Assembly: GCA_029449245.1 (NCBI GenBank)
Contig: JANATF010000007.1
Coordinates: 1,364,001 to 1,428,000 of the forward strand
Reading direction: 5' to 3'
DNA length: 64,000 nucleotides
Source of the DNA: Mortierella alpina
Lineage: Eukaryota > Mortierellomycota > Mortierellomycetes > Mortierellales > Mortierellaceae
Part shown: one piece after another, positions 25,167-37,910 of the stretch
Layout of the letters: every line of letters starts with the position of its first letter
How positions within the stretch are numbered: the first letter of the stretch is position 1
Made by a program: the position numbers and the translations under genes
The notes under the pieces: generated by a model
What the model saw: the letters and a program-made list of their open reading frames with translations, nothing else
Databases searched by the model: none
Told to the model about the DNA's origin: nothing

Positions 25167-27939
25167 ATGGCCGCACCAGACGACCCCCCATCCGTCACTC
25201 TGAGCAGCACCTTGGCTACTGAAGGCTCATCAGTCGCCATCAGCGCATCAAATCAAGTTCCATTAACCTCCCCGGACAGCGTGGAAGATGAGGAGGTCCT
25301 CAGAGCAGCAATTGCCGAGTTGGTATGAGATTCAATGCCTCAAGCTACTCCGTAGCTGCCAGTGATTGTCCTAGTGCTGACATTATTCGTTCAAAGTCAA
25401 TGCGTCTAGTTGACTTTGACATCAATAGGTCTCTTGATACTCTTCGAGGAGAAGCAGCCTGTGATGAGATGGAGGATGAGGACGAGGACGAGGCTGAGAC
25501 CGCAATCGTCGACAATGGGGCCTCGAACAATACCGATACCGTCCCACTGAAGGAAACGATAGCGGCTTTGGAGCTCCAGTCCCAGGACAAGATCCACGAA
25601 GTCCTGAAAAACGCGCTATTCTCGGACCCTTATATACAGGACACGGCGGACGATTTTAGCATCCCAGAAGATGAGGTGATGAGCCTGAATAATGAAGGAA
25701 GCCTGGTATTTGTTCTGAAGGCAGATTACTTTGAGGATTGGAAGGCCAGGCATCAAGACGCTATCGGGACCCAGTTCTATCCTCACAGCACGAAGCCCCA
25801 TGTGTATCAACGCGACAATCCAAAAAAAGGTATCCAGGCAGGCGATATCTGTGTCACATACGATTGCCAGCGCAAACGCGAGAAGCGTCAATTCCCAAAC
25901 AGGATACCTGGTGGATTAAATGGAAAGCCGCGGGTACGACAGCCATCCATCCTCTGCAGCTGTGGGTCGTCTTTTAGAGCCGTACTTCGAACAGGGACGT
26001 TGGTGGGTGAGGGTAGAGTGGAGGACGTCTATCGCATTGAGTATGATTATGGCCATAACCATAACCTGGGAAAAGATGGCGGTATAGGAACTCAACAAAA
26101 GTCCCGAGCTATCAAAAATCGGATCAAGGCCATGCTCATGCGAGGAATGTCTATCTCAGCTGTCATGAACCGGTTGACAATGGACCATGCCAGGTTCACA
26201 CGCCTTTGGAAGACAAGTAACGGCTCTCCGCGATTTTCCAGAGACGACTTCGTGACATACGATGATGTCTATAATATCTTATACGCCATCATGACTAAGC
26301 GGATGCGAAAGGACGAGAACCCGACCATTTCGGCGCGGCTCTGGATGGAGGATCTTCGACAACAAGGATACTTTACATACTACGATGATGACAAGGGCGA
26401 GTATCATGGTTTCTCCAATCCATGGCAACTGAACGAGCTTCGCAAGTGGGGCGATGTCTTTTGTTTCGATGGCACGCATCATGCATGCGGGTAGGTCAAT
26501 TTAACGCGCAACATATGAGGGCTGCAATGCGTTGCTGACGTCTAACTACCCTCTCATTCATACAGACGTGATACTTACCTATACACGATAGTCGTCAAGA
26601 ACAGAGAAACGGGTTTCGGCATTCCTGTCGCGTTCTTCTTGACGAAGATCTCCCAGTGGCAGGTGCTCGAGGGATGGCTCCTTGCTCTGAAGGCTAAGAT
26701 GGACGAGCTGTGTGAAGGAGAGTTCAAGCCAACGGCTGTCATCACCGATCAAGGTCAGACGGAGATCAATGCTATTCAAGCCGTCTGGCCGCTCGGTTTG
26801 CGCATCTTCTACTGCGCCTGGCATATTCTACAAGCTTGGGAAAGGAAGCTGACCCCGCAGAACCTTGGGTCAAGTAACCTCAGTACCATCGAAAAGGACG
26901 AGAGGAAGCGGAAGGTGTGTATACGAAGGCCCTTTTGATCCGCCTTTGTGATGAATCAACTGCGCAGATCTCCGCCATTAAGCTACAGTACCACTTGTGA
27001 TAGGTACGTGCCCAACTACGCGCAATTCTTTATGCACGAACAGAAGGCACGGCGGACACTCTAGTCGAGGCCTTTAGGGACGAATGGCGGGATCTGGCGC
27101 CGAAGTTGATTCTGTACATGGACCAGAACTACTTGGATTCGATTGCGGATAGGAGACGGTGGATGTTTTGCCACCGTGAAGGTGTCTCCTTTGCTTGGAT
27201 CAACACAAACAACTACGTCGAATCCTGGCACAACTCTTTGAAAAAACACTTTTTCAAGAACAAGCAACAGCGGCGCATCGATAGCGTTATTTACATCCTC
27301 ACGGAGACCGCGATTCCGCACTACCAGCAGATGTGTATGCGGCACATACTGCAAGTTGGCCGGATGACTCCAGGGGCGAGGGAGACCTTGGCCGCCAATC
27401 TAGCAGCGTCGAACCACAGGGATCGCAAACGTGCGGAGGATCCTGAAGCGGTCTTTTTGATTCCAACTGCGGACCGGGCCGTGTTCAGAGTTGAGTCGTT
27501 CAAAAGTCCTCCGGGTACGTACGAGATTAGCATCGAATGGGCTCAAGGGTTTGCAGGTACTGTCACTAGTTGCACTTGCCCTGTCTTTGTTCAGGTGAGC
27601 AAGTGCTGTAAGCATATCGCATTGGCAACCATTGAACTTCCTCACACTGAGTTTCGCCATGCTGGCCATTGGAAGCTTCGAGATGAATCATTCCTCGAGG
27701 ATCTCTCAGTCCAAGATGCTCCGGCTATGTTGGAGGCTGCTAAACCGCCATCGACAGTGTTTTTCAGACGTTATTTGGAAGGTATGAACAACTTAGCGAG
27801 TATAATGGATGATGAGCGTTCTGTGGTTCCCGAGGAGCTACTCAGCTTGATGAAGAGATCACTTGAACTGTTTGAGTTGCATGCAACGGTTCTACCGCAG
27901 TATAATCTTAGCAATAAAAGGCAGAGGCAGAGGCGGTGA
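25167..27939 (+). CDS. Mutator-like (MULE) transposase with SWIM zinc finger
   Basis: Exons are 25167-25322, 25397-26490, 26566-26914 and 27004-27939, in frame, 844 residues, with no stop or frameshift. Residues ~1-110 are acidic and probably disordered. The DDE catalytic core is recognisable: DGTHHACG (first Asp), VITDQGQTE (second Asp) and NYVESWHNSLK (Glu), in the MULE order and spacing. A SWIM finger (CTCPVFVQVSKCCKH, pattern CxC...CxH) follows, typical of MULE and FAR1-like proteins. It could be an active transposase, a recent copy, or a domesticated transcription factor. I saw no terminal inverted repeats nearby, and the intact gene leaves this open. Intron 3 has an alternative acceptor (CGCAG at about 26967) that would introduce a stop. 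The upstream 470 bp contains a palindromic ATCACGTGAT. Confidence 0.85.
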
Positions 27940-29285
27940 TGAGAGATATAGCCTAAGCATCGAAGTAACAAACGGTATGTATAGCAGCAGAGTCAATGAG
28001 ATGATGAAGGAACTTGTGCAAATCGACTTGTTCCCTCGACTGGTGTATATATAGAATAAAGTTCGCCTGTGCTAGAGCAATGTAAAATTCAAGGGGATGT
28101 CGAGGGATTTCAAAAACATCGACGACTGCCAGGATACCGAAAGTTGTCAGCGCCATAGACATAGTGGCATGCTTGCAATGGCACACAAGATAGAGCAGTG
28201 GTATAACTACAGATAGAATGTACTCTAAAGATAATCGGATGCGTTTTGGTACTTGCAGCTCGTTTTGAAGAAGTGCCTTGTAATGCTCCAGCATTTTTCG
28301 GCGACTCCAACCACCTCTCACACTTTTTCTGGCAATTCAAAATGCTCAAGAACAACGAACAACGTAGTAATAATGTAAAGCTACCATTGAAGACTTGTAT
28401 TTCAAGAAACGAAGCAGTTTCCAGAAAGTTTTCCTAAGAGAACAACCCAAAAACAGTGAATCTTTGAGAGTGAGCGACCTTTTTGATACAAGAACTCGTG
28501 CTTGACAAAGACATACGCTGAGTAATTGAGCTTGTTGGATTCTCCATCGAAAGCTGCTACTATTCTGAAAGTTTGGTGAGGTTTGGAAATCGCTGCCTCG
28601 CTTGGCAGGAAAACAGACAATCACCAGCATTTCAGTTACATCGATGTTCGCCAAGACGCGTCCGTTTTCACACACCACCTATACCAACTCATCAGTTTTT
28701 GCTCCATACCAACATAGCCTTCTGGAGAGTTGTAATATAATCATAAGAAGCTACTCAGAGATCTAGAGAGCATTTGGAGACGATCTGAGGGACTTTGCTA
28801 TGGAGGAGGTGTTTTCTAGGACATATTAGGTAGGATATACTCATAATGGTGGTGGGCGTTAACGTTTAGAAGTACAGACCAATGAGAGTGGCAAAAGAAA
28901 TGATAGGCATTAATGTTTACTTCAGTCTATTTCCTGTACCGGGGGAACATAAGGACACCCGTGGTATTTCATGTGAATCACTACATTGGAGCATGAAATA
29001 CTTTTCGGTTTTTCATATCATTATCTGATTGACCATGAAAATACAAGTATCTCATCGAATTTGACAGGAACGTGTAATGCTTAACCATGGCACCTTTCAA
29101 AAATCAAAGGCTGGAGTCCTCAAATTGAGGTACCTCTTTAATTATTGATCATGTCGTTGGCGAGCGTGATTGCAGTAGCTAGCAGCTACTCAGATTAGTT
29201 CTGACATGCGATGATCTAAGAACTCAATGTCCAAAGGGCGGGTTTTTGAGAGCGGTGGTGTTGCGCTTTAATATCTGCGCAATGA
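27940..29285. other. gene-free stretch between MULE and Crypton genes
   Basis: About 1.35 kb, AT-richer than the flanks, with no coding, RNA or repeat feature I can support. It probably contains the 3' boundary of the Crypton and of the MULE copy, but no terminal repeat or target duplication was visible by eye. Confidence 0.4.
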
Positions 29286-29864
29286 CTACTCTTCCACTCT
29301 AGCTTCAGATCTACTTCCCCTCGTAACGAGAAGGTAATGCTGGTTTAAAGTAACGCCGCTGTTTAGATGTCTCGTCAAATAGTCCAGGGTTCGCGTCTCC
29401 TTTTCGTCCAACGTTCCGCCCTCGTTGTCGTTCAAGATCATTTTTATAACAGAGAACACGATCGCCTTCTTGAACGAGAAAGTCTTGGTTACTGTGTTAC
29501 CACCTCCCTTGCGCCACCTCGCCTTGAAGGTCTTATTTAGAATCCAGAGCGATGGTCTCCCCTCCACTCCTTGGAACCACTCATCCCAGTGTCGCTGAAG
29601 TGGCGCACTTCGAGGCAACATGGTAGGGTCTACATCCTCAATATTCCTACGCGGAATTTGTGCATATCGAGATGCCAATTGCGTTTCCAACGCGACAAGT
29701 CTCTCCTCCCACGTTAGACCTCTAGAAATCATGGCAACTGCAGGCTCGATTGGACCCTGAGGCTCCGTGTGGCCTTGACCCAGATGAAACGGACCCTGCT
29801 CTGGCGGTTGCTGTTCTTCGGGCTGGCCTTGCTGCTCAGGCTGACCCTGTTTCCTAGGATGGCC

Positions 29865-30104
<240 letters not shown>

Positions 30105-30353
30105 AACTTGCGGGCTTCGTCTTTCGCGCCGTGCAGCCCGTACCATATTCCCTCCCATTTTCTCCATAATCTCTCCCATCCTCTCCATAAACTCGTATAC
30201 ACGATCCAAGGACTGCCCGTCGGCGGCCACTTTGCTGGTTATCTGCTGAACCACGTTATCAGCAAGCTTTGTCAGCTGCTGTATGGCATCGGTGTTTGCT
30301 TGAAGAGTATGGTCAACGCGCTGGACGGACGAGTGCACCGTGCGGAACTCGTT

Positions 30354-30391
30354 GTGGATAGCAGGTGCGTTGGTGGATAGCAGGTGCATTG
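30354..30391. repeat. 19-bp tandem duplication in the Crypton gene
   Basis: Two adjacent copies of a 19-bp unit (GTGGATAGCAGGTGCGTTG on the plus strand) differ at one base (GCG versus GCA). Because 19 is not a multiple of three, the duplication shifts the recombinase frame. Confidence 0.9.
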
Positions 30392-32472
30392 GCAAGAAGG
30401 CTGTCCTCCATTGGCGATTTCACAATTCTCATGTTGTTGCCCAAGTCCTCCCTGAATTTTCTGAATAGAGGGTTTTCGAGGCTGAACGCGGGGTGGCGAA
30501 AGACTCCGTGATCTTCATAACGAAATGGTGCATCAAGGAGTTCCATCAAAGCGACGGCGTCCTGTAGAAGGACCTTTCGTAAATGAGTCAAGAGAAACAG
30601 CATGCGCACGTATCGGACGTCCTTGCCGGTAATCTTGATCCGCGTCTCAACTGGTCGGTTATCGTACATATTCTTGTCCAGCATCAAGTTTTCAGTCCAC
30701 TGGATCCAATCCGCAGGGCATTCGGTCCGCTCGGCAAAGTCCTCGACAAACGGAAACAGCATCCTCTGAAGCGCAACAGGCGGTAGAATAGTACCCCGCG
30801 CGAGCCACAGTCGTTCCCCTGGGAGTGTGCAGCCAGCCATCTTGCTGGGAACGTCGTCAGAGATCCTGGACAGGTAATGGGTTGATACACGACCTTTACC
30901 CCAGCCGCCATGGTTTTCGATCGAGGCAATATCAGCACCAGCATCCTGGGCATGGCGAGAGCCAGTGCCTCGTGCCACATGGGTTTTCTTCTTGGACACG
31001 ACTCCCGCAGCGTTGAAGAGTGCTTTGACCGTCGCATAATGAGCACCGGATGAAAACTCCTTGAAGGCAAATCTTCCAGGCATTAGATAAAGCTTGAACC
31101 AGTTCGGATCCTCGAATGGAAGATCGCCAGGGTCCTGTCATAGATTTGAGAAGATCATGATTTAAGCAAGATTGCAGGGTGCCTCGTAGTATCATAGTGA
31201 AGGTAATTACACATATTATACATACCATCCACATCTCGAGCAAATAGAACGCAAGCGCGCCTACAGGACATATTTCTACGTCCTTGTTACGAACAACGAC
31301 GCCATAATTCTCCTTGCCCTCGCGGTTCGTCTTCCCCTGCAGCATGGAGAGGGTGATGCCCAGGGAGTAATGTTCATCTTGACTGTTGTGCCGAAACATG
31401 TAAGAGGATATATCACATAGCGTGGCCATCCTCATGTTCTCGCCGCGACACATAATGAAATGAAACCAGCTGATGTCGAGCCGATCGCGTAGAGAATTCC
31501 GTTTACGCTGACCCTTCTTTCCGACCACCACGAAGCTCCGGACCCGTGCTGCCCTTAAAAGCTGGCGAAGTGAAGCCGACGTGTTGCCTTGAACCAGACT
31601 TACGCTGCCAATGTCTTTAGCTGCCTTGACGCGGGAGAGTCGGTTCTCGTAGACGTCCTTAACGACGGCTAGGCACTTGCGAGGGTTTGGGTACGACTGC
31701 AGCATCATCGTAGGATAAGCCGGGTCGGCGCATTGTTGATTATAGAGGTTCACGAGGCACTTGATATACATGTCGACTGTCTGACCTGAAGGAGGGACCA
31801 GTTTGATGGAGGCACCTCGCTTACTATTGCCACGATTGTCAGCGCGAACGCGTAGAGGCTCGATGCCTTTCTCCGGATCTGGATGTTCGGCAATGTTCTC
31901 CTCCATGTATCTTGAAGCTCGTTCTGGGATAACGCATGTATCGGGATAGTTGCGAAGATTGCAGCATGCCTTTGACGAGAAGCGAAATATGAGGATGCAT
32001 GCCAAATACTTGTTTGAGTGAAGGCGTACAAACGAAAGCTCTCAAACCTACCAACCAGTGGCGCTCATAGCGAAGGTATTGGTTGATGGTGCTGGATGAT
32101 AGCATGGTTTGACACGCCTCACTGCTTCTTTGTAAGATGGCGGCCTCCGCCATCTTGTTCGCGATATCGAGTTCTCGTTGAGCTTCCATTTGAGCTTTAT
32201 ATTCAGCCAGTCGAGGAAGGGATGGAGGTTCCATGAGCGAGGACCCTGAGGAACTAGACATGCGCATAGCCTCCTTCTGCGCCCTGAATTCTTGTAGCGT
32301 TGGAAGACTAGCAGTCGCAGGTGCCCTGGAGAGTAGTTGTTACCAAAAGCATCTTGTCGCTTTCTGCTTTCCAAGTGCTTTCCTCTAAATAAAACACTTA
32401 CTGGGAACTCTCGGCGACAACTTCTTTGCCTTTAGGAGCTCGCGAGGAGTTCGCACGCGTGGCTCTAGGCAT

Positions 32473-32708
32473 TTGGAGCGAAATGGCAGCGAATGAGGAA
32501 GTGGATGGGCGAAGGTAATGGTGATGAGCGTTGGCCGAAAGCCGTGTTTTGGTGATGCCACATACCGCCATATAGCCCCATGATTGAACGACACAGATCA
32601 GGCATTGAGGCATTGATAAAAAAAAAATAGGCGTTGCTTCATTTGATTGTTCTTTCGTCCTTCCTTCCTTGAACATAGCTTTACCTACAACATAGCTTTA
32701 CCTACAAC
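32473..32708. promoter_or_regulatory. divergent promoter between Crypton and Fanzor genes
   Basis: Only 236 bp separate the two start codons. A perfect 17-bp tandem repeat, ACATAGCTTTACCTACA, occupies 32673-32689 and 32690-32706, immediately before the Fanzor ATG at 32709. A pyrimidine-rich stretch (about 32647-32670) precedes it. No TATA box is clear. Confidence 0.5.
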
Positions 32709-35700
32709 ATGCATCGCAACGAACCTGCGCCTAAACGACAAAGGATTGAGCTGCACTCATCCTCCTCCTCCTCCTCCTCCTCTCTTGCTCTTGCTCTTGC
32801 ACCTTCGGTCCCTCAGCAACCTCGCGCGCCCATACACCCCTCCCTCGCTGATACAAAACGAGACATCGGACCCCTTCCGCCGTATGTCGTGCAGCGGTTC
32901 AACTGCAACGAGGATATAGTAAAGGATGCACAAGGAGTGCCGGCTGAGTGTGGGTTTTCAGAGATATGCACAAACGGCTTTTTGACTCTGTATAACAAGT
33001 CCTTTAACGAGAGTTGCAAGATAACCAAGGAGACGCTCATTCAGCTTGGACTCGTTGGGTATGTTGGACCACCACCGACAGATTGCAAGAGCTCTGTTCA
33101 TTTTGCCCACAGGATCCTCCAGGAGTTGGAATGCGGTGCCAAGCCCATCGCGACCACTGCAGGAGCCGCGATACCCTGGCAGTCCCCGCTATTTTGGCTC
33201 GCACTGGCCAACCTGTGCTCTGTGAATATCATCATGTTTTCTACGGCCGCATTCCCTATGAGGTTCAGGGTCTCCAATCAGGCACCCACGGTGGCCTTCC
33301 TACATGTTCGAAACTCCTTCAGTCAATGCTCCCTGCTTGTACCTTTGACCTCCACCAGGACAGATCCGCTGCATCAAGACATCATGGACACGAGCCATCC
33401 TGCGGACCATCGTGTCCCTTTGGCCATGTACCGACAAACAGCGAGAGGCAGAGCAAAAAGGCGAGATACAACGGTCGTAACAAAGGACAGAGCGAAGGAT
33501 GCAGTCGAAAAAGCCTGGTAAGGACGTGTTTTCAAGCTCAAGTCTAACCAAGTCTAACCTATAAGATTTTGAATATTACTTTTCATTAACTTTTGGATCT
33601 TCGCTTACCTCAAATACAGCGTTATGTTGCTCCAGAATTGGGCCAGCGAACGTATAGGTGCGGCGATGAAGAAACACTCAGCCCATACGCAGCTTAAGGA
33701 CAACCTCAAGAGAGAAGAAGGGGTGTACAAGAAAATGGCGCGTAAGGTGCGCATGCGAGCCCCGGATGGCTTATACGACCTTGCACTCGAGTTATTGAGG
33801 GAGGAATATCAGCTATCGGCAGCATTGCTGGATAAAAGGAGACTCAACCACCTCTTCAGTAATGGAAATGGTGAAATGCTGTCAATATGGACCAGCACCA
33901 TCACTGAAGAAAAGGTGGACTCCTGCTGGAATGATGCGATGGAACAACAACGAGAAGCCGACGGCTCCGGAGCGGATATCGCCACTGAGGAAGAAGAGGA
34001 TGAGGCTCATAGGACATGCACGGCACCCCTCAAGAAGGTCATTCGACAAGACATGCCTGGTGAACAAAAGGGCATCGTGAAACGATTGCTTCTCGAACAG
34101 CAGGAGAGTCTCACGGATTCGCTGGCGGACCTGAGCGCCTATGCACAAGGTGTCCTATTGAGGGTAGGTTTACATTATGTTTTGGTGGCTCCCTCATAGT
34201 AGTACAGAACATATTTTAACATATCTCATGTAGGTAATAGCAGGGGACGCTTGTGCGATGGTTGGCCTCCCTGCCCCAACCTCAACCACCCTGGCCGTCC
34301 GAAGTCTATTGCCACCCGGACATGCAGTAATCGAGGATGTTGTACACGTCGCACCCGTTACTCCTGAATTACAAAAAGTCCTTGTTCGACCCAGCAGCCC
34401 AGAAGAAAGGCAGTTAAAAGATTTGTTCAGCAGCCACCACTTGCAACACATGGCTCATCGCGCCAACGGCACCCAGCGGGAGGCCACCAAAGACCAGTAC
34501 AAGGTCTGGACGGAGTTGTCTGAAGGCGTAGTTATGGAACCACCGCCGAATCTTGTATCGCCAAGGACAAGCGGCGACTGTCAAAGTGCAGCATGGAAGG
34601 AATTGGAAACAGCACAAAAAAACATCTGGAAAGGGGATACATACAACAAGTCACTCCAGTACCTGGTACTTGCACTACTGCGACGCCACCTAGCCCCTTG
34701 TCGCCAAGATAAACTCCAGCTGGCTAAGGCAAAGAGGAGCGAAAAGCGCAAACAGCAGGCATCCCAGGCTCAGGGCACCCAACGACGAGCCAAGTACAAG
34801 AGCTGGAAAACTCACCTAGTATCGCTGGCAAATCAAGCTTGTCGGCTTCTGGGCGCAGCAGACAGCTTGACGATAGCAAAAGGAATCGCTATACTGGAGT
34901 CGCTCGAGCGGCATTGGACGAACCGACCTCAGGACAACGACGTCCCGAACAAATGGACTTTATTTGAGTTAATCGACAATGGCGAGGTGAGATGCGGAAC
35001 CGAGGAGGTGCAGGAAGACCTGGAACAGGAGGCGTTTTTGGACCTTGACTACGACGGTGGACCGGATGACGATGAAGTTCGAGCTGGAGTCGAATCTCGC
35101 CAGAACAAGAAACAGGGTAAGAGTCCAAGTGCCGTCCTCTTTTTTGTAACTCTTACTCTCTTAACACACTCCTCGATCCTCATTGTTTAGCTGTAATGAC
35201 GGAAGCATCAGGAAAACGAATCAAGTCGCTCGCCGCACTTCTTACAAGAATACTCGAGTCGCCTGATGTCCCGCCCCGTATCGAGGAGTGCCACGTCCAC
35301 GAGCTGGCATTTTCGGGGACAAACCTGACCGGGCAGGAGGTGACGGCCATACTGCACATCGCAAATGCCCTGACTCCGTATGTCCCCAAGAAATGGCACA
35401 ACAGTAAGGGACGACTTGTGAAGTGCTTCGGCCACGCTGCGTTGAAAGCACCCTTGGTGATGATTGCCAACGTGACCCTCAAGGCGCTCGGGCATCAGGA
35501 GTTTTGTCGGTCACTTGCCCCACAGCCCTCCATTGGCGAACTGAGGTCCGTGCGACTGAGTCCACTGTCAATAATGGAGATGCTTTGTGCGTCGGACCCA
35601 GGGTCTTTTGACGTCCTCTGCGGCCTCACTGGCAACCCCATCAATAGTCATCACCAGATTGCAGCTTGTGAGGAGAACCCCGACAGGCTCATCGGCGCGT

Positions 35701-37787
35701 TTTTTGACCTGGCCTACATCGAGACCTTTTGCCGAAGTCATGGGATATCGTTCTGCAACAGGTATTACATGCGGACAGTTCATGGAAAAAGAGTAATGCT
35801 TGTTTGTTAGAGTAATGACTGATACAGCCGTTTGACCTTTTTCCGCTAGAATGACATTTGTGGATCTTGAGACCATTCGTTTGCACGGAGTCAGTATCAA
35901 AGGCGACAGAGGCCGGGACCTGACCAAAAAGAATGGGAGCAAGGACCAGAACGAATCTGCAATCAGCAAATGGGAAACTGCTGCCACGGAACTGGGCTAC
36001 ACACATGGACAGGCCAAGAACGAGGCGGAAAAGTGCTCTCAGGAGCTTGAAACTCTACAGGAGGCGATTGACGAGCGACAAAACATCTACAACAACTTGC
36101 GTAGGAAACAAGTCTTCGCCAAGCGGCAACTACAGAGCACCATTCGCGCCCACTCCGACCACGAATCAATTGCTACGATGCGTGCAGTATTCCATGAAGC
36201 AAGAACAGCAGCAAATGAAGCCATGCTCAAGCTCATCCCAGTACAGCGCAAGAAGCAGGAGCTCCGGGACAAGCGATACGAGTGGAATAAGATTGCTGAG
36301 GCATCATCATCTGCTGCTGCACAATCATCACCACCATCATCAACAGCTCCAGCGAGAACTGTGCGACCCACTTGGGAGTCGGCTGGAGCGCTTGCACCAA
36401 CCCCTGCGATCGACATGACAGCCATAAAGGAAGCACTTGTCTTGGACCCGGCCCGCAAGATCGCAATCACAGGTGGAGACCCAGGCTTAGTGGTGCAACT
36501 TACAACTATTCACACGACGCTTGACCAGCTCCTGGCACATGCGAATTACTACGAGTGTCTAAGTATGCTTTTATTATGTGCCCGAGATCTTGCTGGCATG
36601 TTTATACAACCGCCGCAACCTCGCCGCTGACAGCTGTACTATAAACCATTTTCAATTCTGTAGGTCGCCCAGAGTCCCATCAAGAGCAGCCCCAGGAGCA
36701 GCCCCAGGAGCAGCCCCAGGAGCCCCCCCCTCCTATACCTCCTATACCCAAGGCTGAAAAATTGCGAACGCAGAGAATCAACTTCATTGCTCACACTACC
36801 AAACTTGCGGCCACTCGCCAACGCAGAGTACGGCGACATTTGGATGTGAGTCAGGCATATGAACGAGCGAGCGCTGCATCAGCGTCCCTTAAAAATGCCA
36901 CGTCTCTTACCGCATTGCGCGATGCTCATAACAATCGCAAAAAGGACCGCAGCACAATACGATCATTTGAGAACAGCCGCAATAGGATACGTGCCAGGCA
37001 CACCCTCCGTTTGCGAAACCCCCGGGCAATACAGCGAGTATCCATAGAGCAGAAAGAGCGTGCCCGGCGAGCAATCCAATCAGGTAAGATCTCACCGACA
37101 CCTCTAATTTCTGCGATCACGTTGACGCCTTTCAAGCATCTTGCTAACTTTCTGTTCTATACTTTAGACCCGGACTCAGCGATCGACCAGAGGGATGGAT
37201 TTTGCTCACTCTGTCAGAAGCACCACACCCACAACCATGACATAGGAGCACGATTTGAGCACACCCAGGAGTGCACCGCCGGCCCGCGCAAGATCCAAGT
37301 TATTAATTTCATGGGAAACGCAGGTACCTGCGTTGGGAGTAGGATTAAAGGCCACCCGAAGCGCGGCGGCATGAAGATCCCTAAAGAACTCGCAAAGTCT
37401 ACAACCACGGCCATGCAAGATGAATTCAGGACAAGTAAGACTTGCCTGCGCTGCTCCCACGAGCTGAAGCACCCGTCATCAAGGAGGGTGTTGGATAAGG
37501 TTGTGCGCACGGTCAAGGTGAACGGTTCTGTGATTTGCTTGAACCCCGTTTGTCCTGCTGTCCGCGCTGGTCAAGCCATAGTGAGTCGCGACGGCAACGC
37601 GGCCACCGCAATCGCCTTTGTGGGTGTTTGCACCTCGCTCTCCGATCCCGCAGTGGCACCACGCCCCTTCGTGCGAAGCGCCATCCCCACCACCACTGCA
37701 CCATCCCCACCACCACTGACACCAGATCACCCAAGACTGGATCAAATCAACCCAGGCCGTGGCGGGAGCCACACACCCTGGGACTAG
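32709..37787 (+). CDS. Fanzor (eukaryotic TnpB-like RNA-guided nuclease), seven exons
   Basis: Fanzors are eukaryotic homologues of TnpB that cut DNA guided by a noncoding RNA encoded near the gene's 3' end. Exons are 32709-33517, 33620-34163, 34234-35116, 35191-35761, 35850-36562, 36664-37083 and 37168-37787; every junction is GT-AG and in frame, giving 1519 residues without lesions. The C-terminal half carries the nuclease signature. ITGGDPGLV contains the RuvC-I Asp (about D1146), INFMGNAGTCVGSRIKGHPK is the Fanzor-type Gly-rich block, and DEFRTSKTCLRC starts the zinc ribbon (CxxC at about 1406, second pair CLNPVC). VSRDGNAATAIA contains the RuvC-III Asp (about D1455). E1399 in DEFRTS may be the relocated catalytic Glu described for Fanzors. 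A coiled, charged region (residues ~940-1080) and a QEQP repeat with a proline stretch interrupt the RuvC fold. The first ~900 residues match nothing I recognise. Confidence 0.82.
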
Positions 37788-37843
37788 GCGCCACGCCCAG
37801 AACGGTAAGCAGGATAAACTTTATTTTGATAGTCAAACTACTC

Positions 37844-37910
37844 TGTACTGTGCTAGTACTGACCACATTGTTTTTTTTTTTTTTGATTTCTCAAATACTA
37901 GCACAGTACA
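37844..37910. ncRNA. perfect 15-bp stem-loop downstream of Fanzor, candidate guide-RNA part
   Basis: TGTACTGTGCTAGTA at 37844-37858 pairs perfectly with TACTAGCACAGTACA at 37896-37910 across a 37-nt loop that contains a long T run. It begins 57 bp after the Fanzor stop codon. In characterised Fanzor and TnpB loci the guide RNA overlaps or follows the 3' end of the nuclease gene, so this is a plausible structural part. The T run in the loop could stop Pol III, which argues for a Pol II transcript or against the RNA role. Alternatives are a small palindromic insertion or a transcript-end hairpin. Confidence 0.35.

Noticed and set aside
33014-33547. Alternative 177-codon plus-strand frame overlapping the first Fanzor exon
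   Set aside because: The frame starting at 32709 joins in phase with the next exon at 33620 and is open from a well-placed ATG; the alternative does not.
37430-37440. Strong donor-like ACAAGTAAGA inside the Fanzor zinc-ribbon exon
   Set aside because: Using it would remove the zinc ribbon and the RuvC-III motif; the uninterrupted reading is conserved with the family.
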